Shown here: positions 39,419 to 48,016 of the stretch, piece after piece
Numbering within the stretch: the first letter of the stretch is position 1
How the letters are laid out: the number at the start of each line of letters is the position of its first letter
Assembly (NCBI GenBank): GCA_958403205.1
Contig: CATXWM010000003.1
Span: forward strand, 1 to 64,000
Source of the DNA: an uncultured Collinsella sp.
Lineage (GTDB): Bacteria; Actinomycetota; Coriobacteriia; Coriobacteriales; Coriobacteriaceae
Length of the DNA stretch: 64,000 nucleotides
Direction: 5' to 3'
Position numbers and translations under genes: made by a program
Notes under the pieces: model-generated
The model's input: the letters and a program-made list of their open reading frames with translations, nothing else
The model's database searches: none
What the model was told of the DNA's origin: nothing

Positions 39419-40249
39419 TCAATACTGCCACATGTGGTTGACGGGGCCAGAGCCTTTGCCCATGTCCAGGCCGGCGGCCAGAGCGCCTGTCAGGTAGGCC
39501 TTGCCGGCGTTGACGGCGTCGGCAAGATCCATGCCCTGGGCCAGCGCGCAGGCGATGGCGGACGAGAGTGTGCAGCCGGTGCCGTGTGCGTTATTGGTAT
39601 CGATACGCTTGTGGCGGAACCACGTGGTGAGTGGATCTCCCAGATGGTTGCCCTCGTCATCGAGCGGCGCGGGTTCGGCCAGTACATCGTTGGCCTCGTT
39701 GACAAGATGCCCACCCTTAACGAGGGATGCGCAACCAAAACGGCGGGTGAGGAGCATGGCAGCATTTTGCTGCGTGCGCTCGGAGTCAACCTCGTAGTCG
39801 AGCAGGGCCATGGCCTCGGGAATATTGGGCGTGATAACCGTCGCTAGCGGGAACAGGCGGCGGGTGAGCGCCTCGGCGGCATCTTCGGCAATCAGCCGTG
39901 CGCCCGAGGTGGCTACCATGACGGGGTCGACTACCACGTTTGTCGCGTTCCAGGCACTCAAGCGGTCGGCGATAACATCGATAATCTCGACAGAAGAAAC
40001 CATGCCGATCTTGACGGCGCTCGGGCGGATATCGTCAAAAACGGCGTCAATTTGCGCGGCTACGATATCTGGTGAGATATCCTGCACGGCGGTAACGCCC
40101 AGTGTGTTTTGCGCTGTGATGGCGGTGATGGCCGTCTCGGCATACAGGCGGTGCGCCGTGATGGTCTTGATGTCGGCCTGAATGCCGGCGCCGCCGCTGG
40201 AATCGGATCCCGCGATGGACAGGACGGCAGGTACCTTACTACGATCCAT
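39419..40249 (-). CDS. thiD: hydroxymethylpyrimidine (phosphate) kinase
   Basis: A 276-residue ribokinase-fold enzyme that phosphorylates HMP and HMP-phosphate in thiamine biosynthesis. SIAGSDSSGGAGIQADIKTI (residues 11-30) is the substrate/nucleotide signature, VVDPVMVATSG and KGGH follow, and NAHGTGCTLSSAIA holds the catalytic Asp-region/anion hole loop. The 3' end is the prophage attachment site, and the last three residues are kept by identical core sequence. The gene lies downstream of thiC on the same strand; a -10 (TATAAT on the minus strand near 40301-40296) and a hairpin in the 180-base gap may give partly separate control. Confidence 0.93.
   Translation of the reverse strand: MDRSKVPAVLSIAGSDSSGGAGIQADIKTITAHRLYAETAITAITAQNTLGVTAVQDISPDIVAAQIDAVFDDIRPSAVKIGMVSSVEIIDVIADRLSAWNATNVVVDPVMVATSGARLIAEDAAEALTRRLFPLATVITPNIPEAMALLDYEVDSERTQQNAAMLLTRRFGCASLVKGGHLVNEANDVLAEPAPLDDEGNHLGDPLTTWFRHKRIDTNNAHGTGCTLSSAIACALAQGMDLADAVNAGKAYLTGALAAGLDMGKGSGPVNHMWQY
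39421..39432. other. attR core within the 3' end of thiD
   Basis: AATACTGCCACA. On the minus strand it encodes the last thiD codons (Trp-Gln-Tyr) and the first base of the stop. The TGA that now ends thiD is completed by phage bases 39419-39420. Confidence 0.85.
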
Positions 40250-40431
40250 GTTCGCTCCCTTGTTCGGTCGGAATCAAATGGGTCTTTAAGCCAGCATTAT
40301 AAAGATGCCCGGGCCGACTCTATGTCGAACCCGGGCGGGCGATGCAATCTTTACGCAAATGTAAGCAAATGTTCACACGTCAACAATTGACAGGCACCAG
40401 CTCGCCGCCAGAGGCGGCCGCGGCGACAGGG

Positions 40432-41766
40432 TTAGTCCTCCATGCCGAGGTCGATCGTGGTGCCCTCGAAGATCTTGTTGACGGTTCGGACGGCGCACAT
40501 CTTGCCGCACATGGTGCAGGTGCCCTCGGTGGCGGCGGGGGATTCTTCGTAGCGCTTTTTGCCCGTAACCGGGTCGAGCGCACATTCCCACATGGCGTCC
40601 CAGTCGAGCTTGCGGCGTGCCTGGCCCATCTTGTCGTCCATGTCGCGGGCGTGGGGCACCTTTTTGGCGATGTCGGCGGCGTGTGCGGCGATCTTGGTGG
40701 CCATGAGGCCGTCGAGCACATCCTGGGCGTTAGGCAGGCATAGGTGCTCTGCTGGTGTCACGTAGCACAGGAAGTCGGCACCGGAGCTGGCGGAGATGGC
40801 GCCGCCGATGGCAGCGGTGATGTGGTCGTAACCCACGCCGATATCGGTCACCAGCGGCCCGAGCACATAGAACGGGGCATTGTGGCACAGGCGCTTCTGC
40901 AGTTTCATGTTGGCGGCGATCTCGTCGAGCGCCATGTGACCCGGGCCCTCGACCATGACCTGGACGCCGGCGGCCCAAGCGCGCTTGCACAGCTTGCCCA
41001 GCTCGATCATCTCAGCGGTCTCGGTGGCGTCGTTGGAGTCGTAGAGGCAGCCCGGGCGGCAGGAGTCGCCGAGCGAAATCGTCACGTCGTACTCGTGGCA
41101 AATCTCGAGCAACTCGTCGTAGAACTCATAGAACGGGTTCTCGTTGCCGGTGACCTCCATCCAGCCAAACAGCAGTGAGCCGCCGCGGCTCACGATGTTC
41201 ATCAGGCGGCCAGTCTCCTTAAAGGTCTTGGTGACCGACTTGTTGATGCCGCAGTGAATGGTCATAAAGTCCACGCCGTCCTCGGCATGCGCGCGCACGA
41301 CCTCGAATAGATCGTCCTTGGTAAGCTTGACCAGCGGCTTTTCCATGTAGCCGATGGCGTCGTACATGGGGACGGTGCCTACCATGAGCGGCGTCTCGTC
41401 GATGAGCTGCTGGCGGAACTGGCGCGTCTTGCCCGAGTTGGAGAGGTCCATGATGGCGTCGGCGCCAAAGTCCTCGGCGATCTTGACCTTCTTCCATTCC
41501 TCGGCGGCATCGGCCTTGTCGCCCGAGATACCCAGGTTCACGTTGACCTTGGTGGACAGGCCCTCACCGACGCCAAAGGCGCGCATGCCTTTTTTGATGT
41601 GCACGATGTTGGCGGGAATGGCGATGCGGCCGTCGGCCACGCGCTCGCGGATGTACTCGGGGTCGCGATGCTCGCGCTCGGCGACTTCCTTCATCTGCGG
41701 CGTGATCTGCCCGGCACGGGCGAAGTCGATTTGCGTGACGAGCTTGGGCTCGGTCTGTGTGCTCAT
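40432..41766 (-). CDS. thiC: phosphomethylpyrimidine synthase
   Basis: About 444 residues; the start is the ATG eight bases after GAAGGGAG, not an in-frame one 24 bases upstream. ThiC converts aminoimidazole ribotide to HMP-phosphate with SAM and a [4Fe-4S] cluster. Visible are NVNLGISGDK, MDLSNSGKTR, GTVPMYDA, SLGDSCRPG, EGPGHM and the C-terminal cluster motif CTMCGKMC (CX2CX3C, one residue shorter than in E. coli ThiC). The length suits the short ThiC form of anaerobes. It is controlled by the TPP riboswitch directly upstream. Confidence 0.96.
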   Translation of the reverse strand: MSTQTEPKLVTQIDFARAGQITPQMKEVAEREHRDPEYIRERVADGRIAIPANIVHIKKGMRAFGVGEGLSTKVNVNLGISGDKADAAEEWKKVKIAEDFGADAIMDLSNSGKTRQFRQQLIDETPLMVGTVPMYDAIGYMEKPLVKLTKDDLFEVVRAHAEDGVDFMTIHCGINKSVTKTFKETGRLMNIVSRGGSLLFGWMEVTGNENPFYEFYDELLEICHEYDVTISLGDSCRPGCLYDSNDATETAEMIELGKLCKRAWAAGVQVMVEGPGHMALDEIAANMKLQKRLCHNAPFYVLGPLVTDIGVGYDHITAAIGGAISASSGADFLCYVTPAEHLCLPNAQDVLDGLMATKIAAHAADIAKKVPHARDMDDKMGQARRKLDWDAMWECALDPVTGKKRYEESPAATEGTCTMCGKMCAVRTVNKIFEGTTIDLGMED

Positions 41767-41773
41767 TGGCACA

Positions 41774-41867
41774 GCTCCCTTCGTTGGCATTACCCATATC
41801 AGGTTTGCGGGTCAGGGCGGGCGCGCCCAGTCTCAGCCTGCCGTCTTGTCCTGCAAGCTCCCCGTTT
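41774..41867 (-). promoter_or_regulatory. TPP (THI-box) riboswitch
   Basis: On the minus strand the leader has ACGGGGAGC, GGCTGAGACTGGG, ACCCGCAAACCTGATATGGG and TAATGCCAACGAAGGGAGC, the conserved parts of the thiamine pyrophosphate aptamer. The thiC ribosome site (GAAGGGAG) forms its 3' edge, so TPP binding probably blocks translation initiation. A -10-like TATACT lies just upstream at 41887-41882. Confidence 0.95.
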
Positions 41868-41937
41868 ATGTAATGGGCTCAAGTATAGCTCGAATGGGTA
41901 CGATTGGCCTAACGAGCGTGCTTGTGGGGAGGCGTAC

Positions 41938-42453
41938 ATGGAAGACAAGCATCTATATCGAGAGACGCAATGGGATGTATCGGCCGAGGAAAGCCGTGCG
42001 TACCATGGGTTGGTCGCGATTGGTTTTGCGGTGCTTGCCGTGCTGGTGATTGCCTTTTGTATTTGGACGTTCGGCGGTCCTGGCGGCGCTGCATGGGAGT
42101 TCGAGGCTGATGATAGCCTACCGATTATGGCGATGAAGGTCTCTGGCGGCAACACGGTGGCAGCTCCCGGTGACTATTGGTATCCGCGCGACGAGTTTGT
42201 CCAGCTGCAGCTGAGCGGTGGTTCCATTCCTGGTGAAGAGATCGAGCTCGTGACCTTCGATGCGTCGCTTAAGACGCTGTCAGTCGAGCTCAAAGATAAA
42301 GGGGATGTGCCCACGACGATGGATATCGCGCTGACGGAATGGCGCCTGGAGCCCCCGTCGGGCGTCAAGGTGTCCGAGGTGGAGCATGTCAAGATTACCT
42401 ATCAGGACGGCTCGACAAATGAAATTGCCAAAGCCGACGGCTTGGCGGAATAG
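41938..42453 (+). CDS. hypothetical membrane-anchored protein
   Basis: 171 residues. One transmembrane helix (GLVAIGFAVLAVLVIAFCIW, residues 24-43) follows a short cytosolic start. The extracytoplasmic part of about 125 residues is beta-rich with conserved-looking Trp/Tyr and no catalytic motif. ATG follows GGGGAGG. It is divergent from thiC. Function unknown. Confidence 0.75.
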   Translation: MEDKHLYRETQWDVSAEESRAYHGLVAIGFAVLAVLVIAFCIWTFGGPGGAAWEFEADDSLPIMAMKVSGGNTVAAPGDYWYPRDEFVQLQLSGGSIPGEEIELVTFDASLKTLSVELKDKGDVPTTMDIALTEWRLEPPSGVKVSEVEHVKITYQDGSTNEIAKADGLAE

Positions 42454-42493
42454 ACGCCGTGCCTAGGCAGCACATTTAAAAGTAGCGGTGGTC

Positions 42494-43303
42494 CTACAAG
42501 GTCTGTTCGTTCAGGAAGACCAAAGTATTTTTATTTGAAAGCTCGGGAAAGTGGCGATAACCAACGTCGAACGCGGTGAGTTCGCCTACATCCTCGAGCT
42601 TGTTTTCTGCCATCCAGCGCACCATGGAGCCGCGTGCCTTTTTGCTGGCGGTCGACCGTTGGATGGGCTTCCCGTTGCGGATACCCTCGCCAAAGAGGCA
42701 TGTGACGGCCGTGACGTCGCCCGCGAGGTGGGGCAGAACGGCTTTGGCATACTCTACGCTGGCGAGGTTGACGATCGTGGTGTTTGAGCCTGCCGGGGCG
42801 ATAGCCCGCACGAGCTTGTCGCTCCAAAACGCGTAGAGGTCTCGGGCATCGTCAACGGCGAGCTTCGCGCCCATCTCCAGCCGATACGGTTCGACGGCAT
42901 GAAAGGGACGAACGCACCCGTAGAGGCCGGAGAGGATCCACAGATGGTCTTGCAGCCATGCGAGCTGCGCGGAATCCATCACCTCGGGTGCCATGCTCTG
43001 GTATTGAATGCCGTGATAGGACATGACGGCAGGGGAGAGGTGACGGGCGAGTTCGGGATTGTCGAGATCGCCGTTTTTCAGGATGGGCCCGAACTCATGC
43101 AGGGTGTTGAGGCAAGGCCCCAGCAGTTTGTCACTCACGTTCCACAGCGCCTGCAGGCCGCCACTGCCTTCATTCCGCTCGATATCTAGCAGTGCGCGGT
43201 GGAGGCGAGCCGTCTCGCGTACAAAGGGTGGGATGCCCAGGACTTCAAAAATATCTTGGGCCGCGCGCATCTGCTTGGCGGGCGAAATGATGACCTGCAG
43301 CAT
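42494..43303 (-). CDS. yaaA: peroxide stress protein YaaA (DUF328)
   Basis: About 269 residues from the ATG after AGAGGAGAG. The start MLQVIISPAKQM is the family hallmark, with RPFHAVEPYRLEMGAKL, LASVEYAKAV and FDVGYRHFPELS further on. YaaA binds DNA and limits iron-driven damage under peroxide stress in E. coli. A longer open frame upstream is not likely to be coding. Confidence 0.9.
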   Translation of the reverse strand: MLQVIISPAKQMRAAQDIFEVLGIPPFVRETARLHRALLDIERNEGSGGLQALWNVSDKLLGPCLNTLHEFGPILKNGDLDNPELARHLSPAVMSYHGIQYQSMAPEVMDSAQLAWLQDHLWILSGLYGCVRPFHAVEPYRLEMGAKLAVDDARDLYAFWSDKLVRAIAPAGSNTTIVNLASVEYAKAVLPHLAGDVTAVTCLFGEGIRNGKPIQRSTASKKARGSMVRWMAENKLEDVGELTAFDVGYRHFPELSNKNTLVFLNEQTL

Positions 43304-43406
43304 GGACTCTCCTCTGTCAAAAAGGAAGTTGCGGTGGAATACGGTCTGTTTTGGTCGTCTATGGGCCAGTTTAGTCCGTATTTCACCGCAACTGATGAAG
43401 GGTTGG

Positions 43407-44804
43407 TTAGGCGCGCTCGATAAAGGCCTTGTAGCCGCGGTAGGCCTCGTAGATGTCGGCCTTGTTGGCGACCTCCCACAGGGCATGCATGGACAGGACG
43501 GCAACGCCGGAGTCGATGACGTTCATGCCGTACTTGGCCATGATGTAGGCGATGGTGCCGCCGCCACCCGCGTTGACGCGGCCGAGCTCGCAGGTCTGGA
43601 AGTCCACGCCGGCCTTGTCCATGATGTCGCGGACGAGGGCCACATACTCGGCGTCGGCGTCGTTAGAGCCGCCCTTGCCGCGGCTGCCCGTGTACTTGTT
43701 AAAGCACAGGCCGCGACCCATAAAGGCGGCGTTCTTGGTCTCGAACTTGGCGGCATAGCCCGGGTCGAAGCCGGCGGACACGTCGGAGGAGAGCATACGG
43801 CTGTGGGCGAGCGCGCGGCGCAGGGCCAGCGGGCTATCCTCGCCGGCAAGCGTCATGATCTCGGCGACGGTGTTCTCGAAGAAACGGCTCGTCATGCCGG
43901 TGGCGCCTACGGAGCCAATCTCTTCCTTGTCGACGATGAGCGTGATGCTTGTGCGCTCGACATTGGCCACATTGATCTGGGCGAGCATGGAGGGGTAGGC
44001 GCAGACGCGGTCGTCGTGGCCATAGCCCAGAATCATGGAGCGGTCGAGGCCCATGTCGCGGGCGGGGCCGGCGGGCACGACCTCGATCTCGGCGGAGAGG
44101 AAGTCCTCCTCCTCGACGTCGTACTGCTCCTTGAGGATGTCCAGGAACATCTGCTTGACGGGCTCCTTGGGGGCGTCCTTGTCGTCCTCGTCAAACTTGA
44201 CGGGGCGGCCGCCCACGATCACGTCGAGGATCTCGGCGTCGACGGCATCCTTGGCGGGCTTGGACATCTGCTCGCTCGACAGGTGAATCAGCAGATCGGA
44301 GATGGTAAAGACCGGATCGTCGACCTTGTCACCGATGTTGATGTCGACGGTGGTGCCGTCCTTTTTGCAGATGACGCCTACGAGTGCGAGCGGGGAGGCC
44401 ACCCAGTGGTAGCTCTTGACGCCGCCATAGTAGTGCGTGTCGAGATAGGCCATGTCGCCGGCCTCGAAGGCGGGGTTCTGCTTAAGGTCCAGGCGCGGCG
44501 AGTCCACGTGGGCGCCCAGGATGTTAAAGCCCTGCTCGAGCGGGGCGGTGCCCAGGTTGACGAGCATAAGGTCCTTGCCGTGGTTGGCGGCGTACACCTT
44601 GTCGCCTGCCTTGAGCTCGCGGCCTTCGGCGATTACGGTCTCCAGGTCGACGTATCCCGCCTTCTCGGCCATCTTGATGCCGGCCTTGACACACAGGCGC
44701 TCGGTCTTGTTCTCACTCAAAAACTGCTTATAGCCGCGGCAAAGCTCCTCGAGCTCCTCGATTTGCTGTGGTGTGTACTTTTTCCATGCGCAGGGACGCT
44801 CCAT
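43407..44804 (-). CDS. M18 family aminopeptidase
   Basis: 465 residues; start chosen at the ATG after AAAGGAG, not the much longer upstream open frame. Zinc-peptidase motifs: GAHVDSPRLDL (His/Asp ligands), VDKEEIGSVGATGM (catalytic Glu pair), SSDVSAGFDPGY and a C-terminal His (LSMHALWEV). M18 enzymes are cytosolic dodecameric peptidases removing acidic N-terminal residues. Its substrate preference cannot be read here. It is separated from yaaA by about 100 bases. Confidence 0.92.
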   Translation of the reverse strand: MERPCAWKKYTPQQIEELEELCRGYKQFLSENKTERLCVKAGIKMAEKAGYVDLETVIAEGRELKAGDKVYAANHGKDLMLVNLGTAPLEQGFNILGAHVDSPRLDLKQNPAFEAGDMAYLDTHYYGGVKSYHWVASPLALVGVICKKDGTTVDINIGDKVDDPVFTISDLLIHLSSEQMSKPAKDAVDAEILDVIVGGRPVKFDEDDKDAPKEPVKQMFLDILKEQYDVEEEDFLSAEIEVVPAGPARDMGLDRSMILGYGHDDRVCAYPSMLAQINVANVERTSITLIVDKEEIGSVGATGMTSRFFENTVAEIMTLAGEDSPLALRRALAHSRMLSSDVSAGFDPGYAAKFETKNAAFMGRGLCFNKYTGSRGKGGSNDADAEYVALVRDIMDKAGVDFQTCELGRVNAGGGGTIAYIMAKYGMNVIDSGVAVLSMHALWEVANKADIYEAYRGYKAFIERA

Positions 44805-44967
44805 GACGCAGGCTCCTTTCGGATCGATCGTGCTGGTTGATGTACCGTGAGCCATCGTATCACGCGCGGGCTCACGGTGGCAGGGGCTGATGTGCGGTAG
44901 CCGCGGGGCGGGGAGCGTGTAAACTGGAGTGAGCAAACCGTGCCCAGCCCAAAGCGAGGTATTCAAT

Positions 44968-47718
44968 ATGTCTGACAAGCGCCGCACTTTTGCCGTTATC
45001 GACGGTAACTCACTCATGCATCGCGCCTTCCACGCCGTGCCGCCGACCATGAACGCGCCGGACGGTCGCCCCACCAACGCGATCTTTGGCTTTCTGAACA
45101 TGTTTCTTAAGATGATCGACGCTTTTAACCCCGACGGCGTCGTCGTGGCGTTTGACAAGGGCAAGCCGCGCGTGCGCATGGAGATGCTGCCGCAGTATAA
45201 GGCGCAGCGTCCGCCCATGGACCCCGATCTGCATGCGCAGTTCCCTATGATCAAGGAGCTGCTCGGTGCACTCAACGTGCCGATTCTGCAGTCCGAGGGC
45301 TGGGAAGGTGACGACATCCTGGGCACTATGGCGCGCCTGGGCGAGCAGGCCGGCTGTGACATGCTGCTGGTGACTGGTGATCGCGACATGTATCAGCTTG
45401 TTACCGAGCACGTCAACGTGGTCTCGACCCGCAAGGGCTTGTCCGACGTGGCGATTATGACGCCCGAGAGCGTGGATGACCTGTATCACGGCATTACGCC
45501 GGCGCTCGTGCCCGATTTTTACGGTCTGAAGGGCGACACGTCCGATAACATCCCCGGCGTGCCGGGCATCGGCCCCAAAAAGGCGAGCGCGCTCATTGCG
45601 CAGTACGGTAGCCTGGACGAGGTCATCGCACACGCCGACGAGGTCAAGGGCAAGATGGGCGAGAACCTGCGCGCACACATCGACGACGCGCTGCTGAGCC
45701 GTAAGGTGGCGACCATCCGCACCGATGCGCCCGTTGAGCTCGATTTTGAGGCGACGTCCTTCCCAGCGTTTTCTGCCGACGAGGTGTCTGCGGCACTGGG
45801 TACGCTCGGCATTACGGCCATGCAGAACCGTTTCTTGTCGCTGATCGGTGGCGAGGGCGGGGCTGCTGCTGCCTCCAGTGTGTTTGAGATGCCTGCGATG
45901 GTCCGCGCAGCCGCCGGCGATGCTGACGCGCTTGGTGCCGTTGCGGCTGAGGTCTCCCGCGCGATTGATACCGGCGAGTGGGTCGCCGCCGTGGTGGACG
46001 ATGACAAGGAAGAGGGCGCGCTCTTTGGACTGACGCGCACGCTGTGGCTGGCGACGTCCAAGGGCCTGTTCGCGCTCGAGGAGGGCGACGGCGGTGCGGC
46101 GGCTGAGGTTGAGGGCTTTAACTTCGCCCTCGGCGTGATTGCCGGCGTGCTCGCGCGCCTGTTTATGGAGGGCCGCGTGGCGAGCCCGGATATGAAGGCG
46201 CTGCTGCACGAGCTTTCGCCTATCGATTCCTCTGAGCCCGAGCTCATGGACCCGCTGTCTGCCGATTCCACGCGCATCTTCGATACCGTGGTTGCCGCCT
46301 ACCTGCTGGATTCCGACCGCTCCGAGTTCGATGAGGCGTATCTGGCCGATACTTATCTGCAGATGGCGCTGCCTGCGGCGCGCGGTGCAGAGGGTGCTGT
46401 CGAGGACGCTCCTGTGCCCGCCGCTCGCACGGCGGCCTTGACGCTGGCGCTGGTCGCACCGCTGCGCGACCGCATGACCCGCGAGAACGCCGTCAACGTG
46501 TTCGATGGCATCGAGATGCCACTCGTGCCGGTGCTTGCCAAGATGGAGCGCGCGGGCATGCTCGTGGATCCCGATCGGCTGCGCAGTCTGTCCGAGGGCC
46601 TGGCGACCCAGATCACCGAGGTCGAACGAAGCATTCGCGACCTTGCCGGTGACGAGACCTTTAACATCGGCAGCCCCATGCAACTTTCGCATGTGCTCTT
46701 TGATGTGATGGGCCTTCCGACCAAGGGTCTCAAAAAGACCAAGCGCGGTTACTATTCGACCAATGCCAAGGTACTGAGTGATCTTGCCCGTGACCACGAG
46801 ATTGTTCGTTTGATCTTAGACTGGCGCGAGAAGTCCAAGATCAAGTCAACCTATCTGGACACGTTGGGCCCGCTGCGCCGCGGTGACGGTCGTGTGCACA
46901 CCACGTACAACCAGACCATCACCGCGACGGGGCGTCTGTCTTCGAGCGATCCTAATCTGCAAAACATTCCGACGCGCTCGGAGCTGGGGCGTACCGTCAA
47001 GACGGCGTTCTCGGCGGGGGAGGGTAGCGTCTTTTTGGCGGTGGACTACTCGCAGATCGAGCTGCGACTGCTCGCGCATCTCTCGGGTGATGAACATCTG
47101 GTACGTGCCTTTAACGAGGGTGAGGACTTCCATGCCGAGACGGCCGCGCGCGTATTTGGCGTGCCGGTGTCCGAGGTGACACCCGACCTGCGTAGCCGCG
47201 CCAAGGCCGTGAACTTTGGCATCGTGTATGGTCAGCAGGCCTACGGCCTGTCGCAGTCGCTGCATATCTCGATGGCCGAGGCGCGCGACATGATCGACCG
47301 CTACTACGAGGCCTACCCGGGCGTGCGCACGTTCCTCGACAACGTGGTGGCACGTGCCAAGCAGACGGGCTACGCCGAGACCATGTATGGCCGCAGACGC
47401 CATATTCCCGAGCTCAAGGCCAAAAACCCGCAACTCCGCGGCTTTGGCGAGCGCACGGCCATGAACCATCCCATGCAGGGAACCGCCGCCGACATCATCA
47501 AGATCGCGATGGCCCGCGTAAGCCGCCGCCTGGAAGAAGGGGGTTTTGCCGCCCACATGATCCTGCAGGTGCACGACGAACTGGACTTTGAGTGCCCCAC
47601 CGATGAAGTCGAGCGCCTGACCACCATGGTCCGCGACGTCATGGAACACGTAGTAGACCTCCGCGTCCCCCTAATCGCCGAAGCCAGCACCGGCATAACC
47701 TGGGCCGATGCCAAATAA
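44968..47718 (+). CDS. polA: DNA polymerase I
   Basis: 916 residues, started at the ATG after AAAGCGAGG. Residues 1-300 are the 5'-3' exonuclease (AVIDGNSLMHRAFHAVP, GDRDMYQLV, GIGPKKASALIAQYG). About 310-515 is a proofreading-like domain without the usual DxE catalytic pattern, so 3'-5' exonuclease is probably inactive. About 540-916 is the family A polymerase (motif A VDYSQIELRLLAHLS, motif B RSRAKAVNFGIVYGQQAYG, motif C QVHDELDFE). It processes Okazaki primers and repairs DNA. A 10-bp inverted repeat (44844-44878) lies in the upstream gap. Confidence 0.97.
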   Translation: MSDKRRTFAVIDGNSLMHRAFHAVPPTMNAPDGRPTNAIFGFLNMFLKMIDAFNPDGVVVAFDKGKPRVRMEMLPQYKAQRPPMDPDLHAQFPMIKELLGALNVPILQSEGWEGDDILGTMARLGEQAGCDMLLVTGDRDMYQLVTEHVNVVSTRKGLSDVAIMTPESVDDLYHGITPALVPDFYGLKGDTSDNIPGVPGIGPKKASALIAQYGSLDEVIAHADEVKGKMGENLRAHIDDALLSRKVATIRTDAPVELDFEATSFPAFSADEVSAALGTLGITAMQNRFLSLIGGEGGAAAASSVFEMPAMVRAAAGDADALGAVAAEVSRAIDTGEWVAAVVDDDKEEGALFGLTRTLWLATSKGLFALEEGDGGAAAEVEGFNFALGVIAGVLARLFMEGRVASPDMKALLHELSPIDSSEPELMDPLSADSTRIFDTVVAAYLLDSDRSEFDEAYLADTYLQMALPAARGAEGAVEDAPVPAARTAALTLALVAPLRDRMTRENAVNVFDGIEMPLVPVLAKMERAGMLVDPDRLRSLSEGLATQITEVERSIRDLAGDETFNIGSPMQLSHVLFDVMGLPTKGLKKTKRGYYSTNAKVLSDLARDHEIVRLILDWREKSKIKSTYLDTLGPLRRGDGRVHTTYNQTITATGRLSSSDPNLQNIPTRSELGRTVKTAFSAGEGSVFLAVDYSQIELRLLAHLSGDEHLVRAFNEGEDFHAETAARVFGVPVSEVTPDLRSRAKAVNFGIVYGQQAYGLSQSLHISMAEARDMIDRYYEAYPGVRTFLDNVVARAKQTGYAETMYGRRRHIPELKAKNPQLRGFGERTAMNHPMQGTAADIIKIAMARVSRRLEEGGFAAHMILQVHDELDFECPTDEVERLTTMVRDVMEHVVDLRVPLIAEASTGITWADAK

Positions 47719-47752
47719 AGAAGCACCAACAAACCCAAAGTAACCAAAAGCA

Positions 47753-47788
47753 GAAGGGGGCTCCTTACCAACAAGGAGCCCCCTTCAT
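47753..47788. terminator. bidirectional-type terminator after polA
   Basis: A 14-bp perfect stem (GAAGGGGGCTCCTT with AAGGAGCCCCCTTC) around a 6-nt loop. Flanking A-rich and T-containing DNA is only moderately terminator-like. Confidence 0.75.
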
Positions 47789-47821
47789 TCCAAAAAATCA
47801 GCCAAGTATCTAGACACTCAA

Positions 47822-48016
47822 GACGCCATCTTGGCGGCAGGTAAGTAAACCTAGGGCCTGGCCGGGCGGCACGGGTTAACTTTTCGTAGATTCCGCACGC
47901 AAAGAAAGCCACTTAATGTGGCTTTCGTCTTGCGCAGGACCTGACCGAGCGAAAAGTTAACCCGTGCCGCCCGGCCAGGCCCGATGGGACGGCTACCGAG
48001 CCGCCAAGATGGCGTC
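47822..48016. repeat. nested inverted repeat, possible MITE-like element
   Basis: A perfect 33-bp inverted repeat (47854-47886 with 47950-47982) encloses 63 bp that hold a 9-bp hairpin (GAAAGCCAC with GTGGCTTTC). Outside it is a second perfect 17-bp inverted repeat (47822-47838 with 48000-48016), whose right arm is the 3' coding end of the HAD gene. No gene lies inside. It could be a small non-autonomous element or a large transcript-stop structure between convergent genes. Confidence 0.85.

Larger units (their letters stand above)
3581..39432. mobile_element. complete siphovirus-like prophage carrying a DGR
   Basis: Bounded by the direct repeat AATACTGCCACA at 3581-3592 and 39421-39432. It contains an integrase at the left edge, a repressor/cro switch, replication and recombination genes, terminase, portal, capsid, tail and lysis genes, and a terminator just inside attR. 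No transposon or large deletion is visible. One early gene has an in-frame stop and one small gene is truncated. All essential modules are present, so it may be inducible, although the repressor lacks the usual self-cleavage residues. Confidence 0.93.

Noticed and set aside
44805..45389. N-terminal extension of the M18 aminopeptidase (660-codon frame)
   Set aside because: The extension runs antisense to polA. The internal ATG has a good AAAGGAG and gives a normal-length M18 enzyme.
45010..46797. 595-codon minus-strand frame opposite polA
   Set aside because: polA is unambiguous over the whole stretch; the antisense frame lacks motifs and a start signal.
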